Assembly (NCBI GenBank): GCA_025924495.1
Contig: JAICIG010000014.1
Span: 1 to 35,870 of the forward strand
Direction: 5' to 3'
DNA length: 35,870 bases
From: Pirellulales bacterium
GTDB lineage: Bacteria > Planctomycetota > Planctomycetia > Pirellulales > JAICIG01
Made by a program: the position numbers and the translations under genes. Shown here piece by piece: positions 33,754-35,870 of the stretch. Each line of letters begins with the position of its first letter. The stretch's first letter is position 1. The notes beneath the pieces were generated by a model. The model did not search any database. It was not told where the DNA came from and worked only from the letters and a program-made list of their open reading frames with translations.

Positions 33754-34416
33754 TTACCAGCGATCGCTCGGCCGCTGCAGAATCTCGTTCAGTACGACAG
33801 CCCCGCGCAAGCTTTGCGGCTCGGCGAGCAGGGCGGCAATTGAAGCGGCCGCGCTGGGCGGTTCGACCGGCTCCTGGCCCGACCCGCCAATATCGGCGCT
33901 GCGCTGCGCCAAGTGCCCGACCTGATGGTCGAACGTCTGTTGCACGTGCGACTGAAACAAGCGAGCCTCTTGCTCGGTGTGCGTCAACTGACTTGCTCGC
34001 TCGCCAAAGGCGCGCGGATCGAGATGCCGCTGCACGTGGGCCGCCACGCCGGCGCCGGTGGGCGGCTCGTCGACGGCTTCCACTTCAACCACTTCGCCGC
34101 TGGAAGGCAGCGAACTCAGGCGGCGCTCAGTCAGCGGGCGGCGCACGGGCTGCTGGGGTTCTTCCTCGACGCGCTTCTTGGCGCTGCTGCGCTCGGCGGT
34201 GCGGCGCAGAAACTCGGCGACCTCGTCGTTGACTTCTTGCCGACCGGCCGGAGCGCCGGGCGGCCGCGGCCGCATTTCGGGGCGTTGCGGCTTCCGCTGT
34301 TGCGCCTTATTGCCAACGAAATGATTAAAGACGTAGATCAAGGCCACGATGATGAAGCCGATGATCTTGAGGATATCGGTTCCGTCGGCGAAAAGCGGGG
34401 CAAAACCGGCGATCAT
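33754..34416 (-). CDS. Membrane-anchored protein of the nfeD-floA operon
   Basis: A 220-residue protein with one N-terminal transmembrane helix (about 13-35, [21 protein letters not shown]). A long Arg/Pro/Glu-rich low-complexity cytoplasmic part (about 38-130) follows, and the C-terminus ends [20 protein letters not shown] recognise the closing motif as planctomycete-type but know no function. Its ATG overlaps the floA stop (ATGA), so translation is coupled and the protein probably works with flotillin membrane domains (inference). Confidence 0.75.
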   Translation of the reverse strand: MIAGFAPLFADGTDILKIIGFIIVALIYVFNHFVGNKAQQRKPQRPEMRPRPPGAPAGRQEVNDEVAEFLRRTAERSSAKKRVEEEPQQPVRRPLTERRLSSLPSSGEVVEVEAVDEPPTGAGVAAHVQRHLDPRAFGERASQLTHTEQEARLFQSHVQQTFDHQVGHLAQRSADIGGSGQEPVEPPSAAASIAALLAEPQSLRGAVVLNEILQRPSDRW

Positions 34417-35468
34417 TGCTGCGTCCTCGCGATCGGCCGCGGACCGCCGCCGGCGATTGCCGTCCGCATTTCGGTGTCGGCCTGCACGTTCCGCAGCTTG
34501 TAATAATCGAGAATGCCCAGACTGCCATGACGGAATGCGTCGGCGATGGCTTTCGGCACTTCGGCTTCGGCTTCGACGACGCGTGCACGACTTTCTTCGA
34601 TCTGAGCGAGCATCTCTTGCTCGCGCGCCACGGCCATGGCACGTTGTCCTTCGGCTTTCGCTCGCGCGCGGCGCGTGTCGGCCTCGGCTTGATCGGCTTG
34701 CAGTCGCGCGCCGATGTTATCGCCCACGTCGATGTCGGCAATGTCGATCGATACGATCTCGAAAGCCGTCTGCGAATCGAGCCGTCGCGCGAGCACGGCC
34801 TTGGAAATGCGGTCCGGGTTCTCGAGCACTTCCGTATGCGACTCGGCCGAGCCGATGGCGCTAACGATGCCTTCGCCGACGCGGGCGATGATCGTCTCTT
34901 CCGTCGCTCCGCCGATCAATTGATTCAAGTTGGCGCGGACGGTGACGCGCGCTTTGACTTTCAGTTGAATGCCGTTCTTCGCCACCGCATCGAGCGTCTG
35001 CCGACCCGAACTGCGTCCCGGACAGTCGATTACCTTGGGATAGACGCTGGTTTGCACCGCTTCCAGCACATTGCGACCGGCCAGATCGATGGCGGTGGCG
35101 AGCTTGAAGTCGAGATCGATCGTCTTCGCCTTGTTGGCCGCGATGATGGCCCGGATCACCAGCGGCACGTTGCCGCCGGCAAGATAATGCGCTTCGAGCG
35201 CTTTGCTGGTAATGCCTGTGCTCTCCCCCAAGCCTGCCTGCACGGCCATGATCTTGCTGCGTACAATCACCGTCGGGTTCACTTTGCGGAAAGTCATTCC
35301 CAGCAGGTCGAAGATGCCGATGCTGGCGCCGGTGCTGACCGACTGAATCCAGAAACGGAAATAACGAGCGAAGATCGCCAGAAAAATCAGCGCCGCCACT
35401 AGAATGGCAAACAGCACGATTACCCAGACGATGGTCCCGATGTCGGTTTGTGCGGCAAACAAGTGCAT
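34413..35468 (-). CDS. floA: Flotillin-like protein FloA
   Basis: A 351-residue membrane scaffold of the FloA/YqfA (UPF0365) family, which organises functional membrane microdomains. The N-terminal hydrophobic anchor is at about 11-35. The family core is unmistakable: [75 protein letters not shown], and [33 protein letters not shown] coiled coil rich in A/E/R follows (about 250-310, [25 protein letters not shown]), then [24 protein letters not shown] start with GGAGG 8 bases upstream; the adjacent GGAGGAACTCC can form a small hairpin over the ribosome-binding site. It lies 61 bp after nfeD and overlaps the next gene by 4 bp, matching the yqeZ-floA arrangement known in Bacillus. Confidence 0.96.
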   Translation of the reverse strand: MHLFAAQTDIGTIVWVIVLFAILVAALIFLAIFARYFRFWIQSVSTGASIGIFDLLGMTFRKVNPTVIVRSKIMAVQAGLGESTGITSKALEAHYLAGGNVPLVIRAIIAANKAKTIDLDFKLATAIDLAGRNVLEAVQTSVYPKVIDCPGRSSGRQTLDAVAKNGIQLKVKARVTVRANLNQLIGGATEETIIARVGEGIVSAIGSAESHTEVLENPDRISKAVLARRLDSQTAFEIVSIDIADIDVGDNIGARLQADQAEADTRRARAKAEGQRAMAVAREQEMLAQIEESRARVVEAEAEVPKAIADAFRHGSLGILDYYKLRNVQADTEMRTAIAGGGPRPIARTQQ

Positions 35469-35529
35469 AAGGAGTTCCTCCGTCCGAAATCGTCCTTCGT
35501 GGCCCGAGCGTTGTCAAGTCAGAAGTCGT

Positions 35530-35870
35530 TTATGCCAAGGGATCTTCGAACGGATCGAGCCCTAGCGAGTCGATGGGTTGCGAGAGGGTGTCGTCTGCCG
35601 GCCCGGCGTCGGAGGGCCGCTGATCGGTAGGGCGCACGACGACGCGCGTACCGCGCACCTCGACGACTTGCACCCACTGCCCCTTTTCAATGGCCACGCC
35701 TTCACTCAGCGCATCGACGCTCAAGCCGTCGATAGTGACGGCCCCGCTGGGCAGCATCAGGCTCTTGGCGACGCCAATTCGGCCGACCAGGCTCTTCAAG
35801 GTGCGGCGCTGATCGCTCTGCGGCAATACTTCCTCGCTGGTCGGTGCGTCGAGCATAACCCGGCGCCCCA
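35530..35870 (-). CDS. NfeD-like protein, C-terminal part (cut by window end)
   Basis: The frame runs off the right edge, so the N-terminal part (protease-like and/or membrane domains) is missing. What is seen is the C-terminal OB-fold of NfeD: LKSLVGRIGVAKSLMLPSGAVTIDG...VAIEKGQWVQVVEVRGTRVVVRP, followed by an acidic tail. NfeD proteins are partners of stomatin/flotillin family proteins and are usually encoded right next to them. An internal ATG at 35856 exists but lies inside the domain, so it is unlikely to be the true start. Confidence 0.88.
   Translation of the reverse strand, partial: GRRVMLDAPTSEEVLPQSDQRRTLKSLVGRIGVAKSLMLPSGAVTIDGLSVDALSEGVAIEKGQWVQVVEVRGTRVVVRPTDQRPSDAGPADDTLSQPIDSLGLDPFEDPLA

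Overview
The window looks like chromosomal DNA of a planctomycete, most likely of the Pirellulales type. The main reasons are a paired DUF1501 protein and cytochrome/DUF1549/DUF1553 protein (a hallmark of that phylum), several proteins of planctomycete-restricted type, GTG/TTG starts beside ATG, and a GC-rich, low-operon layout with frequent strand switches. Peptidoglycan synthesis is represented by a murD away from any visible mur/dcw cluster. No rRNA, CRISPR array, integrase or transposase gene is visible. Identifications rest on motif reading only; no database search was possible.

Layout. 1-1021: about 660 bp with no supported gene, ending in the 3' half of a tRNA-Lys(CTT) followed by its own hairpin; this reads as the attachment-site scar of an integrated element whose body lies to the left. 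1022-3891: thrS and infC (translation). 3892-4521: no gene seen. 4522-5507: secreted tandem PRC-barrel protein with a strong terminator. 5626-10221 (minus): DUF1501 and cytochrome/DUF1553 pair. 10324-10951: a GxxExxY gene bounded by 16-bp inverted repeats. 10998-12793 (minus): a membrane/coiled-coil/helix-turn-helix-like protein and larC. 13078-14554 (plus): pseudo-receiver protein and a MazG-type dCTPase-like pyrophosphohydrolase. 14650-16203 (minus): exported glutathione peroxidase and a sugar-phosphate isomerase-like TIM barrel.

16411-19020 (plus): a large exported protein with a putative glycoside-hydrolase-like core. 19284-23109 (plus): a three-gene operon of a family 2 glycosyltransferase, a BshC-like protein and an Eis-like GNAT acetyltransferase; this is the most plausible candidate for an uncharacterised pathway (possibly a low-molecular-weight thiol or a related amino-sugar conjugate). 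23180-25996 (minus): SirB1-like protein, MurD and a small membrane protein. 26273-31216 (plus): uvrA from a recognisable promoter, a GH2-derived protein overlapping its stop codon, and a ThiF/MoeB-type E1-like enzyme. 31217-32060: largely empty. 32061-33639 (minus): a single-domain response regulator and a 3-hydroxyisobutyrate-dehydrogenase family enzyme. 33754-35870 (minus): an nfeD-floA-membrane protein operon, with nfeD cut by the window end.

Most genes are housekeeping or lineage-conserved. The accessory signals are the tRNA scar at the left edge and the GxxExxY cassette.
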